DNA of 23,212 nucleotides from Neocallimastix lanati (nom. inval.) (Eukaryota; Neocallimastigomycota; Neocallimastigomycetes; Neocallimastigales; Neocallimastigaceae), in NCBI GenBank assembly GCA_016946835.1, contig JACVTC010000496.1, forward strand, positions 1-23,212, given 5' to 3'. The position numbers and the translations under genes were made by a program. The notes beneath the pieces were generated by a model that worked only from the letters and a program-made list of their open reading frames with translations, was not told the origin of the DNA and did no database searches. Below are positions 7,401-16,347 of the stretch, one piece after another (positions within the stretch are counted from its first letter, which is position 1; each line of letters starts with the position of its first letter).

Positions 7401-8430
7401 AGCTCATAATATTGGCCACGAAGGATATTACAAAACATATCAAAGACTTAAGAAAAACTTTTATTGGAATCATATGATTAAAGATATCAAAAGAATTGTT
7501 AGTAATTGTGAAAAATGCCAGTTAAATCGTCCTCAACCATATCCAGAACCAACCGAAAACCATCCAACTAAAGTGGAGGGTCCCTTTGTGCATTTAGGAT
7601 TAGATATTATAGGACCGTTACCAAAAACAAGAAATAATAATCAATATATTATAGTAACTGTTGATTACTTTACCAAATGGGTTGAAGCCGAACCCACTGA
7701 AAACATAACTTCCTCTGATATAATTAAATTTTTAATAAACGTTTTTGCAAGACATGGTGTCCCTCAAGTTATTACTACTGATAATGGAGTCCAATTCACT
7801 TCTGATATGACTAAAATCTTTCTTGATCTTTATGATGTATATGTTAAATTTGTAGCTACTTACCACCCTGAATCAAATGGCCTTACTGAAAATCGAAATA
7901 AAGAAATTGGAAAATTACTTCGTTTATTAGGAAGGAAAAATCAAGATTGGGATGAAGTTTTACCTTCTGCTTTATGGGCACTTCGAACTACCAAAAACAC
8001 AGCTACCGGACATTCTAGTTTTGAATTAGTATATGGAAGAGAAGACCAACAGCCTTATGATATAGCCATAAGAACAATTGAAAATGCAGGTAAATCGTAT
8101 GATGAAATTTTAATGGAAAAATTTGTTCGTCATTATCAATGGACTAGAGAAGCATGCGAAAATGTGAAGAATGCTAACAAGTATTGGGCAACAAGACGAG
8201 AAGAACAAATAAGTATGAAAAAAGGAAAAGAATTAAAGGCTGGTGATCTTGTTCTTGTTAGAAACTTTAGCCGCACTAAGCTAGAACCATATTACAATGG
8301 ACCATTTAAAATTTTAAAAATTCAATTCAACACGGCAACCCTAATCGATCAGAAGACTGGAAAGCAACTCGATAGGAATGTTCACTTTAAAAATTTAGTA
8401 AAGTTTAACTCCGCTTACAGAGAAGCTTGA
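4426..8430 (+). CDS. pol: E1 Pol: protease, reverse transcriptase, RNase H, integrase
   Basis: Made as Gag-Pol by -1 frameshifting; the frame opens at 4396 inside gag, so ATG 4615 is probably internal. Numbered from that ATG: a Lys/Glu/Asn-rich linker to ~230; retropepsin-like protease with D247-S-C instead of D-S/T-G; RT ~445-650 with D499 (CIDYRKVN), D534 (LDLFSGFHQ) and FIDD 596-599; RNase H with D745, E788, D815, D859; integrase with zinc finger H931/H935/C965/C968 and DD35E triad D997, D1056, E1092; a GPF motif at 1229-1231. It copies the element RNA into DNA and inserts it. No chromodomain. No frame break, and all RT, RNase H and integrase catalytic residues are present. Its stop is 18 nt before the 3' LTR. 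Confidence 0.95.
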   Translation, partial: LLNGSRSTPNDKTIASLNNLQNNTFTKNTPIDNNSFNKESEESDFSDTTESEDNIIINAIKRKMNDNNSEKEENNSKKVHKSLKDNPRPFATPALRKKKENELHNKPNKVYKNQILPSILTQPNINKEKQKEKELRNITRVRESKEENNNYSSKGKKKVESEDILVIDNEIEDIEMNKDNQQNKTNTLEKLISTKTKETNNENTQLVKRNIKMMNNKEPYNIMDDLNNLKSSITIGQLLNACPKIRSQLTQGLKLEKSKIIGTVDNVIARTLLVNNYDHSYISKSNEVAEEDLAMVDASVDGVLGKLLIDSCSNLSIVTKQYFDKLPGEYETVGKSRGRIQLATQDEEYSEGIIVQLPVKINNYEFNADFRIIEKEDSFYDMLINFKTQIDHCLFIHPTLNSLCKLLSESEYEEIAKINNQYYDEESIICTIRKVKETNNEKEIIKELTPMEFIESDEFLSTLNKDYKEQIIKILKEMIDIVATSTEELTPSKLSPHKIRLKANSKPVKLRSYRLTKLKSDILKEELTKLIKKGLIEPSCSEWSSPVVLILKHNGKWRLCIDYRKVNDMTEKDSYSVPYIDEIFDSLGGAKIFTTLDLFSGFHQILMDEESVEVTTFTTKFGNYQFKVMPFGLTGAPSTFQREMNKILFPFIGEFVYVFIDDVLIYSKSIEEHLIHIKQVLEVFKENKLKINIEKCHFLQTEVDVLGHKLTTKGLSPMESKITAIKKWEAPSSIHELRSFLGAIGYYRDFIPKYAQITSPLCKLLKKNTKYEWNKEQQESFELLKEKLINAPILKFPSFDKPFIIRTDASYNGIGGVLLQKEEETGKEHPIHFISRSLKKAEKNYGITDLEGTALFYCMTKFKSYIEGNPLPTTIYTDHKPLVGLFKNKEPLNARQTRWCLTASMLGINIKYESGKKNVLADALSRMKSKEERKILLTKITNGNNEELLSKVIKEFINEKFTVIDGEDYFIDNGNYRKLITDENERFKLILEAHNIGHEGYYKTYQRLKKNFYWNHMIKDIKRIVSNCEKCQLNRPQPYPEPTENHPTKVEGPFVHLGLDIIGPLPKTRNNNQYIIVTVDYFTKWVEAEPTENITSSDIIKFLINVFARHGVPQVITTDNGVQFTSDMTKIFLDLYDVYVKFVATYHPESNGLTENRNKEIGKLLRLLGRKNQDWDEVLPSALWALRTTKNTATGHSSFELVYGREDQQPYDIAIRTIENAGKSYDEILMEKFVRHYQWTREACENVKNANKYWATRREEQISMKKGKELKAGDLVLVRNFSRTKLEPYYNGPFKILKIQFNTATLIDQKTGKQLDRNVHFKNLVKFNSAYREA

Positions 8431-8438
8431 GTCTTCGT

Positions 8439-8448
8439 CGGGGCATCT
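8439..8448 (+). other. E1 polypurine tract region
   Basis: Between the pol stop and the 3' LTR lies a G run (CGGGG) followed by CATCT. E2 has GCGGGGG and the same CATCT at the same place. The G run is the likely plus-strand primer; the five bases between it and the LTR are unusual. Confidence 0.5.
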
Positions 8449-8944
8449 TGATAAGAATGTACTAAATAATGCATTCTTAATTAAATCTACGATTTATTTC
8501 TAATACATTATGTGTACATTATTATTTTTGTACTTTAATAAATTTTTAAATCCAAAGATCAAAAATTAAATCAAAAATTATATTAAACTTTATATTTTTA
8601 TATTAAATCTTATATTAATAGTAATATTTTTATATATTTAAAACTTATATTAGCAATATTAATAATAAATCTTATTTTTTTTATATTAATAATGAAAATT
8701 TATATTAATAATATTTTTATATATTGATAATTAAAAATTTATATATTATATTTTAACTTTTTATTATAAAATTTTATATCGAAATGTTTTATTTTATATT
8801 GAAAAATATTTTATTTTATTAAAAACCTTTATATTAGAATAGTATTTTTATTTTTATTTGAATATTTTAACAGATTGTAATAAAAATTATAGCCAATTAA
8901 ATAAATTCTTATTAGTAATATTTTAGATATTTTTAAATAAATAA

Positions 8945-8997
<53 letters not shown>

Positions 8998-9330
8998 TTT
9001 TATTAATATTATAAATGTATTTTATTTATATTGTTATAATTAAATTTTATATAATTAATTATAACAATCAATTTAAATTTAATAGTTTTTAAAAAAAAAA
9101 ATAAATAAAATGTAATTTAGTGGCAAGAACAACTTTTATGCCTTGAAAAAAAGTATAAATAGTTGTAAATTTTGCTACTAATTTTTAAATATCATCAAAT
9201 AAAATAAAATCAAATAAAATAAAATAAAATCAAATAAAATCAAATAAATTTATAAATAAAAATAATAAATAAATAAATAAAATTTGTGTTTCCTTACTTT
9301 ATTTTTATTTAATTCTCTAAAACCTTAACA
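8449..9330 (+). repeat. E1 3' LTR (882 bp)
   Basis: Copy of 1164-2046 with one substitution and three homopolymer length differences. It contains A49 at 8947-8995 and TATAAATA at 9154-9161. It is followed directly by CGTA and then by the E2 5' LTR. Confidence 0.95.
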
Positions 9331-9334
9331 CGTA
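9331..9334. repeat. Shared target-site duplication CGTA between E1 and E2
   Basis: This single CGTA serves as right duplication of E1 and left duplication of E2, which is what two insertions into the same four bases would leave. Confidence 0.9.
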
Positions 9335-10120
9335 TAATACAGAATGAACAAATAATACTAATTGTGCTAGAATAATATAAATTATTCTAACCTTATAGAT
9401 TATTCTATTCTATATAATTGGAACTTTCCAATATTCTTCAAATATTACTAAATAGAAATCTTAAGTTAATAAATCACCAATTAACTTATAATTCCTTTTT
9501 GAATTATCGATCCGATTCCATTATAATGTATTAAAAATCTTTAGCCAAGAATATTGTCCTTGCCTACTTAATATATTAATATTATATTTCTTTTGTAATA
9601 TGTTATATTGAAAATAATCAAATCAATTTAATTAGTTATTAAAATTTTCGTTATCAATTTAAATTTATTTTTAATAACTAAATTTAACTAAACCACAATT
9701 AAAATATTCTGTATAATTTCTTTATTTTTATTTTATATATATTAATATTAAACTATTATTAAATGATTAATAATTCAATAATATAAAACTAATATTTATA
9801 ACAATAATATTATTAACTAAAATAATAATTTAATTTCAATTTAAATGTTTTATTTATTAAAATAATTAGTAATTAGTTTATTAAGAAATAGTTAGGCTTT
9901 ACAAGTTTTAATTTGATAAAAAAATATAAATACATGTAATTTTAGTGAAATAAAATATAATCAATAACTTTCTTTTTATTAAATAAATAATTATATTATT
10001 ATTTTTCTTTTATAAATTTAAATAAATAAATATTGATTTTAAAACAAATTATTTTTTTATTGTAATTTTATTATTTGTGTTAATTATTATTATATTCCTA
10101 AAATTATATGAACCATACCA
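9335..10120 (+). repeat. E2 5' LTR (786 bp)
   Basis: Runs from TAATACAG to AACCATACCA and appears identical to 15556-16341. It contains the inverted repeat ATTGGAA/TTCCAAT and a TATA box at 9925-9932. Confidence 0.95.
9925..9932 (+). promoter_or_regulatory. TATA box of the E2 LTR promoter
   Basis: TATAAATA, 188 nt before the LTR end, matching in sequence and rough position the box in the otherwise unrelated E1 LTR. Confidence 0.55.
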
Positions 10121-10128
10121 TGAAAAAT

Positions 10129-10146
10129 TGGTGGAGATATCGGGGA
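10129..10146 (+). other. E2 primer binding site candidate
   Basis: TGGTGGAGATATCGGGGA differs from the E1 site by one base and begins 8 nt after the LTR. Its first nine bases also match the complement of the 3' end of the neighbouring tRNA-Trp (with CCA), but the match stops there, so Trp is not a convincing primer. Confidence 0.65.
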
Positions 10147-10309
10147 ATATAATAATAAATTAATACATTGGGGATAAAATTATAATATTAATAAATAATT
10201 TTTCTAATAAAACAAATATTTTTTTTAAAAAAGAAAACAATTTTTATATTTTTAACTAATTATTATTAATTGTTAAAAATATTAATTAATATTAAATTAA
10301 ACTAATATT

Positions 10310-10473
10310 CGTGCATAGATTTCCGGGTTAAGTTTATCCTACATAGTAATTGGGCTAGTAGGCTCTGGACTGCTATTTTTTATATTGAAAATAGTAACCG
10401 TGGCACACGCGTGGCATGACACCTTTCAAGAGGTAAGCTGCACGTCAGACAGTGTGTACTATCAGATTGCACG
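10310..10473 (+). promoter_or_regulatory. Conserved structured leader RNA domain, E2 copy
   Basis: Counterpart of 2742-2901. Closing stem CGTGCA (10310-10315)/TGCACG (10468-10473); hairpin 10373-10379/10388-10394; hairpin ACCTT/GAGGT (10421-10434, one G-T pair, 4-nt loop); palindrome CACGCGTG 10406-10413. It ends 159 nt before the gag ATG, whereas in E1 the hairpin array separates them. The short frame from ATG 10417 has only six codons, so there is no conserved peptide. Confidence 0.8.
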
Positions 10474-10632
10474 ATTATTATAATTTAATAAGTGATTAAT
10501 AATAATAAATAATTAATAATTTTATTAGTTAAAAGATTTATTTTTTTTTTTAATTTTTTTTATTTTTACTTTTTTATAACAATTTATACATTACGAGGTT
10601 TAGCATTCTATAGATACAATAAATTTTATTTT

Positions 10633-11550
10633 ATGAGAACATCCAGTACTTCCAGTACTCCAACAGAGAGTACTCCAGAAAGTAAGCTTAGCTTCAGAGA
10701 ATTAAAGAAAGAATTAAAAGATTTTGAAAAGCTTACTAAACAAAACCTTGACATCAACTCCTGGGCAAATGAGTTAAAGGCATGGATAAAATACCAACAT
10801 ATCAAGGATCCTGAAACTATTTTTACTGCTTGTATATTAACGGCTTCTGGAGAACCAAGAGAAATTATCCAAGAACTAGAAGATGGAAATGACCTTACTG
10901 AAGATGAAGATTCTGATTTCGATAGCGATAGTGAAGGAGAAGATGATGAAGAAAGTGAATCTACTACCACCTACCCAAGCCTTGATGAAATCATAAATCA
11001 TCTGAAGACTTTCTATGGACTTAAAGAAGATCAAACCAACTTGTTACGAGAATTGCGTTCCATGAAAATAAAGAAGAACGAGAAAGTTAAAGATTTTAAT
11101 GTCCGTTATAGATCTTTGTACCATAAATTGGATAAAAAGAGAAGAAGAAAAATTAGTGTTTTAGATTATGCAGATTCCTTAACCAATAATCCTGACGCAT
11201 GGAGAAAGGTTATGCTTAAAGACAATATTTCTATTACTAAAGCATTCGCTATAGCTGAAAAAGTTGATCGTTTATCTATTAAAAATAGTACTGAATATTA
11301 TGATAAGACTCGTTACAATCTCCTTAACTCTAAAAGTAATTTTAATAAGAACATTTCAAATGATTTTAACAAACCAAAAACCAACAAAAATGTATCTATA
11401 GAAAATATCACTAACAAGATGAAAGAAATGAAAATTAGTACTTGCTGGTTTTGTAGCAATGAAGGACATACCAAACGAAACTGTCCTAAATTAAATTCTA
11501 TATTGGAAAATAACCGCAAGAAGTTTTATGAAAATTATTTAAACCACTAA
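10633..11550 (+). CDS. gag: E2 Gag (305 aa)
   Basis: Homologue of the E1 Gag, colinear from LSFRELKKEL onward. ATG 10633 is the first in frame after an AT-rich leader. N-terminal Ser/Thr/Pro-rich segment (1-20), capsid-like helices, acidic Asp/Glu/Ser tract (about 81-109), conserved KVKDFNVRYRSLYHKLDKKRRR (about 151-172), Asn/Lys linker, and zinc knuckle C271-x2-C274-x4-H279-x4-C284. It ends at TAA 11548-11550 within the frameshift signal, four nucleotides after the slippery heptamer. The acidic tract differs in sequence from E1 but keeps position and charge. Confidence 0.9.
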   Translation: MRTSSTSSTPTESTPESKLSFRELKKELKDFEKLTKQNLDINSWANELKAWIKYQHIKDPETIFTACILTASGEPREIIQELEDGNDLTEDEDSDFDSDSEGEDDEESESTTTYPSLDEIINHLKTFYGLKEDQTNLLRELRSMKIKKNEKVKDFNVRYRSLYHKLDKKRRRKISVLDYADSLTNNPDAWRKVMLKDNISITKAFAIAEKVDRLSIKNSTEYYDKTRYNLLNSKSNFNKNISNDFNKPKTNKNVSIENITNKMKEMKISTCWFCSNEGHTKRNCPKLNSILENNRKKFYENYLNH

Positions 11551-11590
11551 AAGGGAGTAGAAGCACTCCCATCGTCAAAAAAATTGCTTC
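11538..11590 (+). promoter_or_regulatory. -1 ribosomal frameshift signal, E2 gag/pol
   Basis: TTTAAAC at 11538-11544 in the gag phase T TTA AAC; 8-nt spacer with the stop; stem 1 GGGAG (11553-11557)/CTCCC (11566-11570); loop GAAGC (11560-11564) pairing with GCTTC (11586-11590) across a 15-nt loop. Geometry equals E1 position for position. Differences from E1 fall in spacer and loops, none in the stems. Confidence 0.85.
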
Positions 11591-11840
11591 AGTCTGCCAT
11601 CGTCCCAAAACAGTTGACTTAAAAGAAGATGATGATTATGAAGAAATTGCTGATTTCCAAGAAGGTACTACTACGGATTATTACGAAGATTTTGATGATG
11701 AGTCGGATGGTTCCAAAGAATTGGATTACTTAGTAAACGTTATAAAGAGAAAGGCAAATCCTAAAGATGAAGAGACTAGTGACCAAAGAGGAAAGAGGGT
11801 TCACCGTAGTCAAAGAGATGATCCTAAGCAGTTACTCTAG
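11544..11840 (+). pseudogene. pol: E2 Pol N-terminal segment, upstream of a frame break
   Basis: This is the -1 frame entered from the gag frameshift site. It reads GSRSTP, an acidic Asp/Glu stretch and VIKRKANPKDEE, colinear with the start of E1 Pol (GSRSTP, AIKRKMN). It then meets TAG at 11838-11840. The continuation of Pol lies in another frame that opens at 11828. Alignment with E1 puts the break at 11829-11830, where E2 has two bases in place of six. The overlap (11828-11837) has no slippery sequence, so a mutation or a sequence error is likelier than a second programmed shift. Confidence 0.75.
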
Positions 11841-14800
11841 GTTTACGAAAACAAAAAGAAAATCAATTAAGGGGAACATCGCGACCAGTCAAAAAGCCAA
11901 CAACTCAATTACATCCTTCGATTATGGCTCAACCCAGAATAGAGAAAGAAAAGAGGATTGAGAAAGAGCTAAGAGATAAGGAAAGAGCTAGTACTAGTAC
12001 TTCTGTGGAAAATAATAAAAATAGTATTGTTAATATTATTAATGAAGAAACTTCTCAGGAAGGAAATAATTCTAAACAAACTTTAAATAAATTAATTCAA
12101 GAAAAATCATCAGAAAAGTCAACTGAAATTATGCCAACTAGAATTCCAAAAAGAATACAAATGCAAACTGATTGTGATAGTTATGACGTGATCAAAGATT
12201 TAAACTCCAGTAATTGCAATATTACATTTGGACAATTATTGGACGTTGCTCCAAAGATACGGTCTCAAGTATCACAAGGACTTAAATTAGAAAAGAATAA
12301 TACTAAAATTTCAGGTGCAGTGGATAATATGTGTGCTACTACAATAATAACGAACAATATAGATCATACATATAAAAGTAAACATCATGAACCACAAGAA
12401 GATGATATTGCTATGGTTGATGTAATAGTAGATGGAGTTCGTGGTAAGGCTTTAATAGATTCATGTAGCAACTTAAGTATTATCACAAAGCAATTTTTAG
12501 ATAAATTACCTTATCAGTATGAACCTATAGGAGTTAGTGCAGGACGAATACGTTTAGCAACGATGAATGATGATTACTCAGAAGATGTGTTAATCAAAGT
12601 TCCCGTAAAAATTAATGAACTAGAACTACTTGTTACGTGTAGAATTATAGACAAAGAGGATCCATTCTATGATATATTAATCAACCTCAAAACTCAAATT
12701 GATAACCAGTTATTTATACATCCAATTAGATATAGTCTTTGTCGATTTAATGATCAAGGTTTAATTGAAGAAATTGCACCTATTAATAATGAATATGATG
12801 ACGAAGAAAAATTATTATGTGTAATCAAAGCATTGAATCACCAAGAAGCTAAGCAACAATTGAAAACGATTGAAGGATTACCACCCATAAAATATATATA
12901 TGACACAGTTTTTCAAAGTACAATTAATTCAAATTATAGAGAAGCTATTACTAAATTACTTGAAGAATATATTGATATAATTGCAACTTCTTCTGAAGAA
13001 TTAACACCTTCAGATTTATCACCACACAAAATTATTCTTAAGGAAGGAGTTAAACCTATTAAACAAAAATTTTATCGACTTAGTAAATTAAAAACAGATA
13101 TCTTAAAAGAAGAATTAACCAAACTCATATATAAACGATTAATTGAACCTTCATGTTCAGAATGGTCATCACCAGTAGTACTTGTGCCTAAAAAGAACGG
13201 TAAATGGCGCCTGTGTATTGACTATAGGAAAGTAAATGAAGCAACTAAGAAGGATTCTTATTCTTTACCAAATATTGAGGAAATTTTTGATAGCTTAGAT
13301 GGAGCAAAAATCTTCTCAATATTAGATCTTTATTCCGGTTATCATCAAATATTAATGGATGATGATAGTGTTGAAATCACTACCTTTACAACTAAGTTCG
13401 GAAACTACCAATTCAAGGTAATGCCCTTCGGTTTAACAGGTGCTCCAGCTACATTCCAAAGAGAAATGAACCGTATACTATTTCCCTTAATAGGAAAATG
13501 CGTCTATAACTTTATCGATGATATTTTAATCTACTCAAGAACTGAAGAAGAACACCTAGAACATCTTAAACAAGTCTTAGAAATATTCAAGGAACATAAG
13601 TTAAAAATCAATATCGAAAAATGTTCTTTCATGCAAACTGAAGTAGAAGTACTGGGACATAAAGTATCCTCAGAAGGTTTAAGTCCATTGGAAAACAAAG
13701 TTAAAGCTATTAAAGAATGGAAGGCTCCCTCTAACATTCATGAACTTCGATCATTTTTAGGAGCCATTGGATATTATAGAAATTTTATTAAGGACTTTGC
13801 AAAAGTTACTGCTCCTCTCTGCACTCTATTAAGAAAAGGTATTAAGTTTGAATGGAAAAAGGAACAAGAAGAAAGTTTTAAAATTCTTAAGGAAAGATTA
13901 ATCAATGCCCCAATATTAAGATTTCCTAGATTTGATAGAGAATTTATTATAAGAACAGATGCTTCCTATGATGGAATAGGCGGTGTGCTTTTACAAAAGG
14001 ATGATGAAACTGGAAAGGAGCATCCGGTTCATTATATTAGTAGAAGTTTATCTAAATCGGAAAAGAATTATGGAATTACGGATCTAGAAGGCGCTGCTCT
14101 AATTTACTGTATTAATAAATTAAAATCTTATATTATGGGAAATCCTAAGCAAACTATAGTATATACAGATCATAGACCATTAATCGGATTACTTAAAAGT
14201 AAGGAACCACAAAATTCTCGTCATACTAGATGGTGTTTGACTGTCAGTATGTTAGGAATTGATTTACGATATGAAACTGGAAAGAATAATGTTGTCGCAG
14301 ATGCTTTATCAAGAATGAAAAATGAAAAAGAAAAAGTTGTCTTAACAACACAAATTATCAAGGAACAAGATGAAAACCTGCTTTCAAGAACCATTAAGGA
14401 ATTTATTGAAGAAAAATTTACGACAATTGATGGTGTGGACTACTTTGTTGATGGCAATAATTATAGAAAATTAGTTACAGATACAAAAGAAAAACTTCAA
14501 TTAATTTTTCAAGCACACAGTATAGGACACGAAGGCTATTACAAGACATACCAACGTTTGAAAAAGAGCTACTATTGGAACAATATGGTTAATGACATTA
14601 AGCGAATTATAGGTAAATGTGAAAAATGTCAATTAAATAAATCTCAACCATACCCTGAACCAACGGAAGATAAACCAACTGAAGTGGAAGGACCATTTAC
14701 ACACTTAGGATTGGACATTATAGGACCTCTAAGTAAAACCAGAAATAATAATCAATATATAATCGTTGTGGTTGATTATTTTACTAAATGGGTTGAGGCA

Positions 14801-15532
14801 GAGCCCACTGAAAATGTTACTTCTCAGGATGTGATAAAATTTTTAATTAATGTATTTGCTCGACACGGTGTACCTCAAATTATCACTACTGATAATGGAA
14901 CACAATTTACATCAGATATGACAAAAATCTTCCTTGATTTATATGATGTATATGTTAAATTTATCACTCCATATCATCCTGAAAGCAATGGTTTAGTTGA
15001 GAATCGTAATAAAGAAATTGGAAAATTATTACGATTACTAGGACAACACAAAGAATGGGATGAAATTTTACCATCTGCACTTTGGGCTTTAAGAACTACT
15101 AAAAACTCAATCACCAACCATTCAAGTTTTGAATTAGTTTATGGAAGGGAGGACCAACAACCTTTTGACATTGCTGCCAGACCTACTAAGGGTATAAATA
15201 AGTCTTCTGACGAAATTCTACTGGAAAAATTTGTATCACACTACCAATGGGTAATGGAGGCCGCATCTAATATCAAAAATGCTTCGAAATATTGGGCTAC
15301 TAGGAGAGAAGAAAAGACCAGTATGAATCAAGCTAAAAGAATAAAACCAGGTGATTTAGTACTAGTAAGAAACTTTAATCGAACTAAATTAGAACCTTAC
15401 TTTGTTGGACCTATGAAAGTGGTAAAGAAACAATTCAATACAGTCACTTTAGCTGATCCTGCTACTAATATACAAATGAATCGTAATGTTCATTTGAAAA
15501 ATATTGTCAAGTTTAACTCAGCTTCTACCTAG
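11828..15532 (+). CDS. pol: E2 Pol main part: protease, reverse transcriptase, RNase H, integrase
   Basis: Open frame beginning after the frame break; homology with E1 Pol begins at about 11831, and the first ATG (11924) is internal to that homology, so it is not a natural start. Numbered from 11924: protease with D179-S-C; RT with D433, D468 and FIDD 530-533; RNase H with D679, E722, D749, D793; integrase with H865/H869/C899/C902 and DD35E D931, D990, E1026; GPM at 1162-1164 in place of GPY/F; no chromodomain. All catalytic residues are intact. Because the LTRs are identical yet Pol cannot be joined to Gag without repairing the frame, this copy either was supplied enzymes in trans, broke after insertion, or is misread. 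Confidence 0.92.
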   Translation, partial: AVTLGLRKQKENQLRGTSRPVKKPTTQLHPSIMAQPRIEKEKRIEKELRDKERASTSTSVENNKNSIVNIINEETSQEGNNSKQTLNKLIQEKSSEKSTEIMPTRIPKRIQMQTDCDSYDVIKDLNSSNCNITFGQLLDVAPKIRSQVSQGLKLEKNNTKISGAVDNMCATTIITNNIDHTYKSKHHEPQEDDIAMVDVIVDGVRGKALIDSCSNLSIITKQFLDKLPYQYEPIGVSAGRIRLATMNDDYSEDVLIKVPVKINELELLVTCRIIDKEDPFYDILINLKTQIDNQLFIHPIRYSLCRFNDQGLIEEIAPINNEYDDEEKLLCVIKALNHQEAKQQLKTIEGLPPIKYIYDTVFQSTINSNYREAITKLLEEYIDIIATSSEELTPSDLSPHKIILKEGVKPIKQKFYRLSKLKTDILKEELTKLIYKRLIEPSCSEWSSPVVLVPKKNGKWRLCIDYRKVNEATKKDSYSLPNIEEIFDSLDGAKIFSILDLYSGYHQILMDDDSVEITTFTTKFGNYQFKVMPFGLTGAPATFQREMNRILFPLIGKCVYNFIDDILIYSRTEEEHLEHLKQVLEIFKEHKLKINIEKCSFMQTEVEVLGHKVSSEGLSPLENKVKAIKEWKAPSNIHELRSFLGAIGYYRNFIKDFAKVTAPLCTLLRKGIKFEWKKEQEESFKILKERLINAPILRFPRFDREFIIRTDASYDGIGGVLLQKDDETGKEHPVHYISRSLSKSEKNYGITDLEGAALIYCINKLKSYIMGNPKQTIVYTDHRPLIGLLKSKEPQNSRHTRWCLTVSMLGIDLRYETGKNNVVADALSRMKNEKEKVVLTTQIIKEQDENLLSRTIKEFIEEKFTTIDGVDYFVDGNNYRKLVTDTKEKLQLIFQAHSIGHEGYYKTYQRLKKSYYWNNMVNDIKRIIGKCEKCQLNKSQPYPEPTEDKPTEVEGPFTHLGLDIIGPLSKTRNNNQYIIVVVDYFTKWVEAEPTENVTSQDVIKFLINVFARHGVPQIITTDNGTQFTSDMTKIFLDLYDVYVKFITPYHPESNGLVENRNKEIGKLLRLLGQHKEWDEILPSALWALRTTKNSITNHSSFELVYGREDQQPFDIAARPTKGINKSSDEILLEKFVSHYQWVMEAASNIKNASKYWATRREEKTSMNQAKRIKPGDLVLVRNFNRTKLEPYFVGPMKVVKKQFNTVTLADPATNIQMNRNVHLKNIVKFNSAST

Positions 15533-15543
15533 CTTGAGTCTTA

Positions 15544-15555
15544 GCGGGGGCATCT
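15544..15555 (+). other. E2 polypurine tract region
   Basis: GCGGGGG followed by CATCT, between the pol stop and the 3' LTR. Same arrangement as E1, including the extra five bases before the LTR. Confidence 0.5.
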
Positions 15556-16341
15556 TAATACAGAATGAACAAATAATACTAATTGTGCTAGAATAATATA
15601 AATTATTCTAACCTTATAGATTATTCTATTCTATATAATTGGAACTTTCCAATATTCTTCAAATATTACTAAATAGAAATCTTAAGTTAATAAATCACCA
15701 ATTAACTTATAATTCCTTTTTGAATTATCGATCCGATTCCATTATAATGTATTAAAAATCTTTAGCCAAGAATATTGTCCTTGCCTACTTAATATATTAA
15801 TATTATATTTCTTTTGTAATATGTTATATTGAAAATAATCAAATCAATTTAATTAGTTATTAAAATTTTCGTTATCAATTTAAATTTATTTTTAATAACT
15901 AAATTTAACTAAACCACAATTAAAATATTCTGTATAATTTCTTTATTTTTATTTTATATATATTAATATTAAACTATTATTAAATGATTAATAATTCAAT
16001 AATATAAAACTAATATTTATAACAATAATATTATTAACTAAAATAATAATTTAATTTCAATTTAAATGTTTTATTTATTAAAATAATTAGTAATTAGTTT
16101 ATTAAGAAATAGTTAGGCTTTACAAGTTTTAATTTGATAAAAAAATATAAATACATGTAATTTTAGTGAAATAAAATATAATCAATAACTTTCTTTTTAT
16201 TAAATAAATAATTATATTATTATTTTTCTTTTATAAATTTAAATAAATAAATATTGATTTTAAAACAAATTATTTTTTTATTGTAATTTTATTATTTGTG
16301 TTAATTATTATTATATTCCTAAAATTATATGAACCATACCA
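15556..16341 (+). repeat. E2 3' LTR (786 bp)
   Basis: Identical by eye to 9335-10120. It is followed by CGTA and then TG, which together contain the left target duplication of E3. Confidence 0.95.
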
Positions 16342-16347
16342 CGTATG
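16342..16347. repeat. Overlapping target duplications: CGTA (E2) and GTATG (E3)
   Basis: CGTATG contains the right duplication of E2 (16342-16345) and the left duplication of E3, GTATG (16343-16347), which recurs at 22838-22842. The two integration sites are therefore offset by one base in the original target. Confidence 0.88.

Larger units (their letters stand above)
1164..9330 (+). mobile_element. E1: full-length Ty3/gypsy-type LTR retrotransposon (8.17 kb)
   Basis: Two near-identical LTRs (1164-2046 and 8449-9330) bound an internal region in the order leader, gag, then protease-RT-RNase H-integrase; this order defines Ty3/gypsy. The LTRs start TG and end CA. The 4-bp target duplication CGTA lies at 1160-1163 and 9331-9334. 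All catalytic residues of RT, RNase H and integrase are visible and both frames are open, so the copy may be active. It lies 15 bp upstream of the mature tRNA-Trp end and reads away from the tRNA. No chromodomain follows the integrase GPF motif. Confidence 0.95.
9335..16341 (+). mobile_element. E2: Ty3/gypsy-type LTR retrotransposon (7.01 kb), pol frame broken once
   Basis: Same layout as E1, with clearly homologous Gag, Pol, leader domain, PBS and frameshift signal, but unrelated LTR sequence. LTRs (9335-10120 and 15556-16341) are both 786 bp and look identical base for base, so the insertion is very young. Target duplication CGTA (9331-9334 and 16342-16345). The LTR starts TAATAC rather than TG; the boundary is fixed by the duplication and by the CATCT junction shared with E1. 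Confidence 0.95.

Noticed and set aside
10129-10137. Adjacent tRNA-Trp as primer for E2
   Set aside because: Only nine bases match, most of them common to many tRNA ends, and E1 already differs at the seventh.
11828-11840. Second programmed frameshift in E2 pol
   Set aside because: No slippery heptamer in the overlap, and E1 reads through without a shift; a mutation is simpler.
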